Source: Methylococcaceae bacterium (lineage in GTDB: Bacteria; Pseudomonadota; Gammaproteobacteria; Methylococcales; Methylomonadaceae). Taken from it: a stretch of DNA of 8,956 nt. A program made the translations under genes and the position numbers. The first letter of the stretch is position 1. Each line of letters starts with the position of its first letter. Positions 1 through 7,325 of the stretch are shown here, piece after piece. The DNA lies in NCBI GenBank assembly GCA_030618325.1, contig JAUXDP010000127.1, positions 1-8,956 on the forward strand, written 5' to 3'. A model generated the notes under the pieces. The model was not told the origin of the DNA, made no database searches, and saw only the letters and a program-made list of their open reading frames with translations.

Positions 1-1
1 T

Positions 2-2047
2 GAACATTGGTTAGTCTTGGCACTAATTGTTAACCTGGTATCCCAGACTGTATTTATGTCTTTTTCAGGACATTTATTTGACCTGGAGTTCGATGCAGCC
101 CATCTGTTAAAAAAAGTCAGCTACCTGTGTGTGTTAGTGGGTTTATTCATTAATATGTATGACAGCTTTAAGCAAGTAGAGGAAGAAATAGAAGAAAGAA
201 AAAAAGTCCAAACTGCTTTAGCTAACAGTGAAGCACGATATCGATCAGTAATAGATTCCGTCATAGATAGCATTATCACCATTGACTCACAGGGGCGGAT
301 AATGACTATGAACCCTGCAACAGAAACTATTTTTGGATACAAAAAAATAGATCTCATAGGTAATAATATTAAAATGCTCATGCCGGAACCTTTCCATAGC
401 GAGCATGACGGCTATCTTCACAATTACCTTACGACAAGAATAGCTAAAATCATTGGAAAAGGTAGAGAAGTACAGGGCAAGCGTAAAAATGGCGATGTGT
501 TTCCGATGGACTTGGCGGTTAGTGAAGTTACCATTAATAAACAACGAATGTTTATCGGTTTGGTTAGGGATATCACTGAGCGAAAAAAAATTGAAAACAT
601 GAAAAACGAATTTATTTCTACCGTCAGTCATGAATTACGCACCCCACTCACTTCTATTCAGGGCTCATTGGACTTAATACTCAGCGGCGCAATGGGAGAA
701 CTGACTGACGAGTGTAAACCCTTGTTAGAAATAGCAAGTAACAATAGCTCTCGTTTAGTACGTCTAATTAATGATATTTTAGATATCGAAAAAATCGAAT
801 CCGGAAAAATGGAATTTTCTATAAAACCGATTGATATTATGACGGTAGTAAAACAATCCGTAGACTCAAATCAGGCTTATGCAGATGAATATGGGGTTAA
901 ATTAATAATAAGCAATCAACTTAGCCAATTTTATGTGCTGGCCGATAGCGATCGTTTAATTCAGGTGTTAACGAATTTAATATCCAATGCAGCAAAATTT
1001 TCACTCAGTGGTCAATCAATCGAGATTTCTGTTGTACAGGCTGGCAATAATGTACGCATTAGTGTGACAGATTATGGGTCTGGCATACCCGATGAATTTA
1101 AAAAACGTATCTTTACCAAATTTTCACAGGCCGATGCATCATCAACCAAGCAACAAGGTGGCACAGGTTTAGGCTTGAGTATTACTAAAGCTATTATTGA
1201 AAAGATGGGAGGACAGATTAACTATGATTCTGAGCCTAACAAAAAAACCTGCTTTTATTTTGACTTACCTATTTATCAGCAGAAAACAGATACAGATACA
1301 GATACAGATACAGATAGAATTTTAATTTGTGAAGATGATCCCGACATCTCCAACTTGCTAAAGTTAATGCTTGAACAACGAGGTTTTTTAACAGAGATTG
1401 CTTCCAACGCAGAACAAGCAAAAGAAAAATTACTTAGCAAACATTATGCTGCAATGACGCTAGACTTGATGTTGCCAGGGCAAAGCGGTGTTGAGTTTTT
1501 TAAAGAACTACGTCAGACAGAAGAACTTTCTGAAATACCTATTATTATCATTTCAGCCTTCGTTGACAAAGGTAAAGCAGAACTAAATGGCAAGGCAATA
1601 TCGGTTTGTGACTGGCTGGATAAACCCATTGACCAAAGTCGCCTGGAATTAGCAGTAAACAAAGCAATAGAAGGTAAAGTGAAAAATCATTTCCGGATAT
1701 TACATGTAGAGGATGATCCTGATATTGTGACTTTAGTCCAAACTCTTTTAATAAACCAAGCAACTGTTGATGTTGCTATGGATTTAAAAACAGCTAAAAA
1801 CAAATTGCAACAAGGTTATGATTTAGTTATTCTTGACTTGGAACTACCGGATGGTTCGGGGCGCACCTTATTACCAATACTTGCTGACCGAATTCCACCG
1901 ATACCCGTCGTTATCTTTTCGGCTCAAGATAGTATTGATGAACTTAAAGAGAGTGTAAGTGCAAGTTTTATCAAATCAAAAACCCGTAATGAAGACCTTA
2001 TCCATTCGATTGAATTAATTCTTGGGCGGAAAACCAATCAACCTTAA
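2..2047 (+). CDS. Hybrid sensor histidine kinase: membrane segment-PAS-HisKA-HATPase-REC-REC (5' end outside window)
   Basis: Membrane sensor kinase expected to autophosphorylate on His and pass phosphate to its own receivers and on through a relay. Residues are counted from a TTG at 17, but the frame is open to the window edge, so the true start and more membrane helices lie upstream. The visible end (DAAHLLKKVSYL, residues 26-37, and the following helix) resembles the tail of a MASE3-type membrane sensor domain. A short charged linker leads to a PAS domain (about 72-190) very like that of FixL. HisKA has its H-box SHELRTP with phospho-His 205. The HATPase shows N-box N320/N324, D352-GSG and GGTGLGLS (381-388). 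REC1 (434-550) has D440/D441, phospho-Asp 483, S513 and K536. REC2 (559-670) has D566/D567, phospho-Asp 607 and S635, but no canonical KP. A (TD)5 tract joins HATPase to REC1. First visible gene of the operon, ending 13 bases before the next. The inducing signal is unknown. Confidence 0.93.
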   Translation, partial: EHWLVLALIVNLVSQTVFMSFSGHLFDLEFDAAHLLKKVSYLCVLVGLFINMYDSFKQVEEEIEERKKVQTALANSEARYRSVIDSVIDSIITIDSQGRIMTMNPATETIFGYKKIDLIGNNIKMLMPEPFHSEHDGYLHNYLTTRIAKIIGKGREVQGKRKNGDVFPMDLAVSEVTINKQRMFIGLVRDITERKKIENMKNEFISTVSHELRTPLTSIQGSLDLILSGAMGELTDECKPLLEIASNNSSRLVRLINDILDIEKIESGKMEFSIKPIDIMTVVKQSVDSNQAYADEYGVKLIISNQLSQFYVLADSDRLIQVLTNLISNAAKFSLSGQSIEISVVQAGNNVRISVTDYGSGIPDEFKKRIFTKFSQADASSTKQQGGTGLGLSITKAIIEKMGGQINYDSEPNKKTCFYFDLPIYQQKTDTDTDTDTDRILICEDDPDISNLLKLMLEQRGFLTEIASNAEQAKEKLLSKHYAAMTLDLMLPGQSGVEFFKELRQTEELSEIPIIIISAFVDKGKAELNGKAISVCDWLDKPIDQSRLELAVNKAIEGKVKNHFRILHVEDDPDIVTLVQTLLINQATVDVAMDLKTAKNKLQQGYDLVILDLELPDGSGRTLLPILADRIPPIPVVIFSAQDSIDELKESVSASFIKSKTRNEDLIHSIELILGRKTNQP
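1286..1315 (+). repeat. In-frame tandem hexanucleotide repeat (ACAGAT)5
   Basis: Five perfect, contiguous copies of ACAGAT encode Thr-Asp five times (residues 424-433 counted from the TTG at 17) in the linker between the kinase ATPase domain and the first receiver. Because the unit is six bases, gain or loss of copies changes linker length without breaking the frame. Confidence 0.95.
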
Positions 2048-2049
2048 AT

Positions 2050-2063
2050 GAGGTAACAAGTTG
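2050..2063 (+). promoter_or_regulatory. Ribosome binding site that fixes a TTG start
   Basis: GAGGT (2050-2054) lies six bases before TTG at 2061. The nearby ATG at 2048 runs straight into a stop (ATG AGG TAA), so TTG is the only start that gives a complete receiver domain. Confidence 0.65.
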
Positions 2064-2450
2064 ACTGAAGCATTAAAAGTTCTATATGTAGAAGATGAGT
2101 TGGATATTCAAACCATAGCTCGTATTTCATTGGAAAAAATTGGCGGATTTAATTTGAGCGTGTGCAGTTCAGGTAAAGAGGCACTTAATAAATTATCCGA
2201 CTTTGCCCCAGACATTATCTTGTTAGATGTTATGATGCCAGAAATGGATGGGGTGGAAACCTATCAAAACTTACGACAAATTCCTAAATGTTCGGATATT
2301 CCAGTGGTGTTCATGACTGCGAGAGTGCAGGCACATGAAATTAAAAGTTATCTGGATTTAGGGGCTATAGATGTCATTGCCAAACCTTTTAGTCCGATGA
2401 CTTTAGCCGATCAGGTTAAAACTATCTTGAGAAAAGTTAATGGGGTATGA
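2061..2450 (+). CDS. Single-domain CheY-like response regulator
   Basis: A stand-alone receiver of 129 residues with no output domain, the usual length for CheY-like proteins. All receiver landmarks are visible: acidic residues E11/D12, phospho-acceptor D56 in LLDVMMPEMDG, T86 in FMTAR, and K108 in AKPF. The fold runs almost to the C-terminus. It starts with TTG, set by a good ribosome binding site. It lies 13 bases after the hybrid kinase and overlaps the next gene by 11 bases. Lacking an effector domain, it probably works as a phosphate shuttle between the kinase and the Hpt domain of the next gene, or as an allosteric partner or phosphate sink. That role is inferred from context. The receiver assignment is secure from the motifs. 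Confidence 0.93.
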   Translation: MTEALKVLYVEDELDIQTIARISLEKIGGFNLSVCSSGKEALNKLSDFAPDIILLDVMMPEMDGVETYQNLRQIPKCSDIPVVFMTARVQAHEIKSYLDLGAIDVIAKPFSPMTLADQVKTILRKVNGV

Positions 2451-4068
2451 GCAAGAACTAAAAGACCTGAGTAATGCCTTTGGTGCAGCATTACCAGAAA
2501 AATTAGCAGTAATACAGGCTGACTGGGATCATCTGAAACATCATAATGAAATACTCTCTAATGATCTAATCCGTAAAGTACATAGTCTGATAGGTGCAGG
2601 AGCAACCTTTGGCTTTTCTTCACTCAGTACAGCGGCTAAAGAACTTGAACTAGAGTTGCGTGATTATCAACAACAGGAAGCCCAAGCATCAAAATACACA
2701 GACAGTTTGGAACCTTTGTTTATGGCACTGGAAAGTGCAGCACATCAGCCCTGCGAATATGACATCAGTGTTGATACCCATCTCCCAAAAACAACCAATA
2801 TTGTCGATAATGATATCTTTTCTATTCTGATTATTAGTGACAACCAGCCTTTAACCGCAGACCTGGGTAGACAGCTTAAAGTCTTGAAAATGGCTAGTCA
2901 TATTGTCAACTCATCTAGTAATCTAGAGACAACGATAGAACAAGTATCCCCTAGATGTATCGTGCTTGATTTGAGCTCGAAACAAAACCCCGTCGATGAA
3001 ATAAAAATTATTAAAGACATTCAGCAAAGGTTTTATAAGACACCCTCATTAATCGTGATTTCTAGTCATAATGATATGTCGATTCGTTTATTAGCTGTAA
3101 AAGCAGGTGCAACGGCTTATTTTCTTACGCCTTTCAATACCTCAGAATTAGTTAAATCCATCCATTCACAATGTTACCCTGCTATTACCCCTCCTTATCG
3201 TGTTTTGATTGTTGATGATGATGAACAGTTTGCTCATCATACTGCGCTGATCTTGCAGAGATCCGGAACGAATATAGAATCCTGCGTGCTAACTCAACCC
3301 TTAAATATTTTGGAATCATTGGAACGCTTTCAACCAGAAGTTATATTGCTAGATTTGTACATGCCTGAATGTGATGGTATTGAGCTAGCTACGATTATTC
3401 GTCAACAATGCATATATGCAGGTATTGCTATTGTATTTTTCTCTGTTGAAACAGCAATTGATCGTCATGTCGATGCATTACGTGTCGGAGGTGATGATTT
3501 TTTACTTAAATCAATGCCCCCCAATCAACTGATCGCCAAAGTCGAAGCTAAAGCATACAATGCTCGTACGGTACAAAGTCTGATGTTACATGATGGTCTA
3601 ACGGGATTATTAAATCGTTCCCATTTTATTGAAACCATTAGTCGGCAAATATCAGTTTGCCAACGTTATCAGAAACATTTTTCTTATGTGATGTTGGATT
3701 TGGATCATTTTAAGCAGGTGAATGATCAGCATGGACATTCAGCTGGTGATGAAGTACTTAAAACTTTAGCAGAATTGATGAGGCGACGATTCCGAGCAGT
3801 CGATAGCCTATTTCGTTTTGGCGGTGAAGAATTTGTGCTTATATTGCCTGACACTCGGGCTAATCAAGCTGAACCCGTTATTAATGAACTATTACAGAAA
3901 TTTAGAATACTGAAATTTTCTTCAAAAGAGCAACCTTTTTCAGTCACTTTTAGTGCGGGTATTGCGCAATACCCTGATTACCCAGACCCCTCATGTTTAG
4001 CCGAAGCGGCTGATAGAGCATTGTATAAGGCAAAAGAGGATGGACGTAATCAAGTACGGCTAGCATAA
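2440..4068 (+). CDS. Diguanylate cyclase with Hpt-REC(degenerate)-REC-GGDEF architecture
   Basis: Predicted cytoplasmic enzyme making cyclic di-GMP from two GTP under phosphorelay control. An Hpt-like four-helix region occupies about residues 1-100 with phospho-His candidate H48 in HSLIGAG; the Lys usual in HxLKG is Ile. A degenerate receiver follows (about 127-245): it keeps D177 in IVLDLSS but lacks the acidic pair (ISDN instead) and the Lys (FLTPF instead). A complete receiver (about 253-372) has D259/D260, phospho-Asp 305 in LLDLYMPE, S335 and K357. The GGDEF domain (about 380-542) begins at HDGLTGLLNR, has the active loop GGEEF (461-465), and has an inhibitory RxxD site, RAVD (452-455), five residues before it. 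The ATG start overlaps the preceding stop by 11 bases and has only a weak Shine-Dalgarno, suggesting translational coupling. The receiver-GGDEF half resembles PleD and WspR. An Hpt in front of them is less common. Confidence 0.93.
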   Translation: MGYEQELKDLSNAFGAALPEKLAVIQADWDHLKHHNEILSNDLIRKVHSLIGAGATFGFSSLSTAAKELELELRDYQQQEAQASKYTDSLEPLFMALESAAHQPCEYDISVDTHLPKTTNIVDNDIFSILIISDNQPLTADLGRQLKVLKMASHIVNSSSNLETTIEQVSPRCIVLDLSSKQNPVDEIKIIKDIQQRFYKTPSLIVISSHNDMSIRLLAVKAGATAYFLTPFNTSELVKSIHSQCYPAITPPYRVLIVDDDEQFAHHTALILQRSGTNIESCVLTQPLNILESLERFQPEVILLDLYMPECDGIELATIIRQQCIYAGIAIVFFSVETAIDRHVDALRVGGDDFLLKSMPPNQLIAKVEAKAYNARTVQSLMLHDGLTGLLNRSHFIETISRQISVCQRYQKHFSYVMLDLDHFKQVNDQHGHSAGDEVLKTLAELMRRRFRAVDSLFRFGGEEFVLILPDTRANQAEPVINELLQKFRILKFSSKEQPFSVTFSAGIAQYPDYPDPSCLAEAADRALYKAKEDGRNQVRLA

Positions 4069-4082
4069 AGGGATAAATAGTG
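4067..4082 (+). promoter_or_regulatory. Ribosome binding site that fixes a GTG start
   Basis: AAAGGGA (4067-4073), overlapping the stop codon of the preceding gene, lies six bases before GTG at 4080. The GTG start places the receiver motif ILIVDDE at the normal distance from the N-terminus. Confidence 0.55.
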
Positions 4083-6896
4083 AATAATCAAGAAATAAAA
4101 ATCTTAATCGTTGATGATGAAGAATTAGTTGCTCAAGATATTCAAAGTAAACTAAAAAAACTGGGTTATAGTGTCTCAGGCATTGTTGATAATGCATTGG
4201 ATGCGATTAATCATGCAGCAGATAAGCAGCCTGATCTGGTGATAATGGATATTGTCTTACCAGGTAATTTGGACGGTATTCAAGCTGCCGCAGCCATTCG
4301 AGATGAACACGATATACCGGTAATCTATCTTACCTCGCACACTGGCCAGGTTTTTCTGGATCGTGCAAAAATCACTGATCCCATGGCCTATATTGTTAAA
4401 CCGGCCAGTACAAGTAACTTACATGTTGCTATCAGTTTCGCCATCCATAAAGCAGAAAGTGAACGACATCAGCATGAAAAAGAATGGCTTGATGCAACAC
4501 TGGTTAGCCTTGCAGATGCTCTATTAGTATGGAATCCTGAAGGTAAAATTATTCGAGTTAATCATGCCCTGTTAAAGTTGTTACAAAAAACAGAACAGCA
4601 ACTCATTGGTCTTGATATTGCACAAGCTATTACGCTTAACAATGCCGATGATGGACAGGAAATTACAGCAAAGTTAGTATATTTAACTGAATCTCAGGGC
4701 AACTTCAAAGATGACTGGGACTTAATATTAGAATCAAACAATCAGCAAATTCCCGTTCGTATAAGTGGTAATCAAATTCTAAACCCGCTGAAACAATGTT
4801 TAGGATATGCCATGCTGATTCGGGACGATACTGAACGCAAACACCAGGAACAAATCATACAGGAAAGTGAAACACGCTTTCGACAACTGGTTGATCATAT
4901 AGAAAGTATTTTTTACCTCAGTGATGTAGAAAAAAGACAAGTCATCTATTTGAGTCCTGCTTATGAAAAAATTTATCACTACTTACCTCCTGCTCCTCTA
5001 GAATCAAGCGATACTCCTTTTATCAACCATGTACATCCTGATGACCTGGATATAGCAAAAAAATTAATCAACTCATTACATGCACGGGAAAAATGTACAG
5101 CAATCTTCCGAATTACCCGACCGGATGGAGAAATACGCTGGATTAAAACCCGTGGATATCCAGTAAACGATACTCAAGGAGAAGTTTTTCGAATGGCATG
5201 CGTTATAGATGATGTCACTGATAACATGCAGAAAGAAGTAAAGCTTCAGCAAGCCACAAAAGTTTTCGAAAATACATCTGAAGGCATCCTTATAACCGAT
5301 GGGAATTCAAAAATAATTTCTATTAATCAAGCCTTCAGTAAAATTACTGGTTATTCCGAACAGGATGTATTAGGGATGACACCTGGAATATTACAATCAG
5401 GACTACATCCCCCAGATTTTTATCAAAATTTGTGGAACGCTATTAATACGCAGGGTTATTGGCAAGGAGAAATAATTAACCGGCGAAAAAATGGCGAAAC
5501 TTATACGCAATGGACGTCAATCAATACTATTTATGATACTGATCAAAATATTTTAAACTATATTTCCCTGTTCAATGACATTACGCATATCAAGAAATCT
5601 CAGGAAAAACTTGATTTTCTAGCTTATCATGATCATTTAACTGGCTTTGCCAACCGATTGTTATTTGATGATCGCCTTAACCATGCTATTGACAGGGCGG
5701 ATCGCGATCAACATCAACTCATGGTGCTATTACTAGACCTGGATCGTTTTAAAGATATTAATGATACGCTAGGACATGCAGCGGGTGATTCATTGTTAAA
5801 ATTATTGGCGGATCGGATGCGGGGTTGTTTACGAGATGAAGATACTTTGGCAAGACTGGGCGGAGATGAATTTGTTTTTTTGTTGGAAGATCTGAATTTA
5901 CGAGGAGATGTACACCTTATTGCAGATAAAATTCAACAACTATTTACAGAACCTTTTTTGCTTGAAGATCGTGAGATTATTGTTACAGCCAGTATAGGCA
6001 TCAGTATTTACCCTAGTGATGGTATTGATGCAACTACATTGATTAAGCATGCAGATATAGCTATGTATAATGCGAAAGAACAAGGAAAGAATTGTGTTTC
6101 TTTTTATACTAAGGTATTAAACATAAATAATATCAACCGCTTAACGCTTTCTACAGAAATGCGTCTTGGCCTAGCTCGCGGACAGTTTATTGTTTACTAT
6201 CAACCTCAGATCAATCTGAAAAATAAACAAATTGTGGGTGCAGAAGCATTGGTTCGGTGGCAACATCCAACTAAGGGATTTATGCCTCCATTAGACTTTA
6301 TATCGTTAGCGGAAGAAACCGGGTTTATCGAAGAACTCGGCAAATGGGTACTGTATGCCGCCTGCCGACAATGTAAACTTTGGCATGGGATGGGCTATGA
6401 TACCTTAGTTATAGCCGTTAACCTGAGCGCTAGACAATTTTTATTCACTGATATTGCCGAAACGGTGAAATCAGTTTTGGAAGAAACAGGATTGCCTGCT
6501 CAGTATTTGGAACTGGAAATTACTGAAAGTGGCTGGATGGAACGAATAGATAAGGTTGTTGCTTCACTACACACCTTAAAATCACTCGGTGTCAGTTTAT
6601 CCATTGATGATTTTGGTACTGGCTATTCATCTCTTGGTTATTTAAAACGTTTCCCCATTGATAAGTTAAAAATAGACCGCTCTTTTGTTAAGGATATTCC
6701 TAACAATAAACAAGATGTTGCCATATCCAAATCGATTATCACTCTCGGTACAAGTCTTGGTTTAAATATTATTGCTGAAGGAGTAGAAACAGAAGCACAG
6801 CAACACTTTTTTCTTATCGAAGGTTGTCATGAAATGCAGGGTTTTTTGTATAGTAAGCCCGTCCCCCCTGATGAATTTATTCCCCTATTAATATAG
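4080..6896 (+). CDS. Bifunctional-type cyclic di-GMP enzyme: REC-PAS-PAS-PAS-GGDEF-EAL
   Basis: A 938-residue cytoplasmic protein able in principle to make and degrade cyclic di-GMP. The N-terminal receiver (about 6-122) has D12/D13, phospho-Asp 57 in VIMDIVLPG, T85 and K107. Three PAS domains follow at about 133-253, 262-385 (PAS_3 style, ending RWIKTRGYPVND) and 392-507 (typical of PAS-GGDEF-EAL proteins, with an ITGYSEQDVLG motif). The GGDEF domain (about 510-675) has GGDEF at 594-598 and an inhibitory RxxD site, RDED (585-588). The EAL domain (about 685-938) keeps the catalytic set: E722 of EAL, N781 in NLSARQF, E813 in LEITES, the DDFGTGYSS loop (843-851), K864, E900 and E903 in AEGVE, and Q920. 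No membrane segments are seen. It starts 11 bases after the cyclase gene, so both are probably co-transcribed. Which activity dominates cannot be read from sequence. No haem or flavin ligand was identified in the PAS domains. Confidence 0.94.
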   Translation: MNNQEIKILIVDDEELVAQDIQSKLKKLGYSVSGIVDNALDAINHAADKQPDLVIMDIVLPGNLDGIQAAAAIRDEHDIPVIYLTSHTGQVFLDRAKITDPMAYIVKPASTSNLHVAISFAIHKAESERHQHEKEWLDATLVSLADALLVWNPEGKIIRVNHALLKLLQKTEQQLIGLDIAQAITLNNADDGQEITAKLVYLTESQGNFKDDWDLILESNNQQIPVRISGNQILNPLKQCLGYAMLIRDDTERKHQEQIIQESETRFRQLVDHIESIFYLSDVEKRQVIYLSPAYEKIYHYLPPAPLESSDTPFINHVHPDDLDIAKKLINSLHAREKCTAIFRITRPDGEIRWIKTRGYPVNDTQGEVFRMACVIDDVTDNMQKEVKLQQATKVFENTSEGILITDGNSKIISINQAFSKITGYSEQDVLGMTPGILQSGLHPPDFYQNLWNAINTQGYWQGEIINRRKNGETYTQWTSINTIYDTDQNILNYISLFNDITHIKKSQEKLDFLAYHDHLTGFANRLLFDDRLNHAIDRADRDQHQLMVLLLDLDRFKDINDTLGHAAGDSLLKLLADRMRGCLRDEDTLARLGGDEFVFLLEDLNLRGDVHLIADKIQQLFTEPFLLEDREIIVTASIGISIYPSDGIDATTLIKHADIAMYNAKEQGKNCVSFYTKVLNINNINRLTLSTEMRLGLARGQFIVYYQPQINLKNKQIVGAEALVRWQHPTKGFMPPLDFISLAEETGFIEELGKWVLYAACRQCKLWHGMGYDTLVIAVNLSARQFLFTDIAETVKSVLEETGLPAQYLELEITESGWMERIDKVVASLHTLKSLGVSLSIDDFGTGYSSLGYLKRFPIDKLKIDRSFVKDIPNNKQDVAISKSIITLGTSLGLNIIAEGVETEAQQHFFLIEGCHEMQGFLYSKPVPPDEFIPLLI

Positions 6897-6910
6897 TAAT
6901 GTTGTTTTCC

Positions 6911-6960
6911 ACCTGAACGTTTATAAAAAATGGACTCAGGTCTTTTCTCTTTTACTTTTT
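6911..6960 (+). terminator. Likely intrinsic terminator of the signalling operon
   Basis: ACCTGA (6911-6916) pairs with TCAGGT (6936-6941). A second, weaker helix can form inside (6919-6923 with 6931-6935, including G-U pairs) around an A-rich loop. A pyrimidine tract with several T runs (6941-6960) follows directly. It begins 15 bases after the last stop codon. The stem is modest and has a two-base bulge, so terminator strength is uncertain. Confidence 0.5.
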
Positions 6961-7190
6961 CTGATTCCCACGAGTTACTTTTTAAAGTGACATCCTCTTT
7001 TCCACGTTAGATAGAAGTGGCCCCAAAATAGCTGAAGGTCTACGTAATCAGGAAAACTCATACCCCAACTTTATTAGTGAATATTTTTAGGTTTTAGTCT
7101 ATATTCAACCTAGAAAAATCAGTTGAGTCTACCCCCTACCAACTAAATTCAGCATAAAGCTGTGTAACCTTGTGTCCGGAAAAGTGTTGA
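6961..7190. other. Intergenic stretch without a recognised gene
   Basis: AT-rich sequence between the operon terminator and the convergent hydrolase gene. Stops occur in the frames inspected and no RNA gene or known insertion-sequence end was recognised. The only structures seen are a short CCAC/GTGG pairing near 7002-7020 and the start of the TGTGTC/GACACA inverted repeat near its right end. Confidence 0.5.
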
Positions 7191-7194
7191 CACA
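7171..7194. repeat. Inverted repeat TGTGTC-N12-GACACA
   Basis: TGTGTC (7171-7176) and GACACA (7189-7194) are perfect six-base inverted repeats around a 12-base loop. The right arm also belongs to a smaller palindrome, GTGT-TG-ACAC (7184-7193). No T tract follows on either side, so it does not look like a terminator. It could be an operator or a relic of a mobile-element end; the sequence does not decide. Confidence 0.5.
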
Positions 7195-7325
7195 TCAATC
7201 GTCGGCTACCTGTCAGTTGTTTGACACGAAGAGCCACAAACATTGCATCAGGTCTTCGCGCTTACGGTTTAGAATTGCCAATAACAGTTTCAGCTGAGTG
7301 GTTGTCACAGTTTTATAAGTTCTAA
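7191..7325 (+). pseudogene. Possible gene remnant: 44-codon open stretch without start codon
   Basis: A frame open from just after a stop (7188-7190) to TAA at 7323-7325 gives 44 residues with ordinary protein-like composition, for example TRRATNIASGLRAYGLELPI at residues 12-31. There is no ATG or GTG near its beginning; a TTG at 7221 has no clear ribosome binding site. I do not recognise the family. It overlaps the last codons of the convergent hydrolase gene by four bases. It may be the degraded 3' end of a lost gene or transposase, or simply chance. Confidence 0.2.
7211..7226. repeat. Short hairpin TGTCA-GTTGTT-TGACA
   Basis: TGTCA (7211-7215) and TGACA (7222-7226) form a five-base stem with a six-base loop, 16 bases to the right of the TGTGTC/GACACA repeat. 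Both right arms contain TTGACA (7187-7192 and 7221-7226), so the two structures share a motif. Function unknown. Confidence 0.4.

Noticed and set aside
583..590. Run of eight A in the kinase gene as a phase-variation site
   Set aside because: Short runs like this are expected in AT-rich DNA; it encodes the normal ERKKIE end of the PAS domain and the frame is intact.
121..631. Open frames on the minus strand opposite the PAS region of the kinase
   Set aside because: They lie antisense to a well-supported domain, have low-complexity hydrophobic translations and no family motifs.
1548..1763. Minus-strand open frame opposite the receivers of the kinase
   Set aside because: Antisense to two clear receiver domains and without recognisable motifs.
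7187..7226. The two TTGACA hexamers as promoter -35 boxes
   Set aside because: Neither has a credible -10 hexamer 16-18 bases downstream, and no gene follows on that strand.
6897..7321. CRISPR array, tRNA or riboswitch in the intergenic region
   Set aside because: No regularly spaced direct repeats, cloverleaf elements or recognisable riboswitch core were seen.
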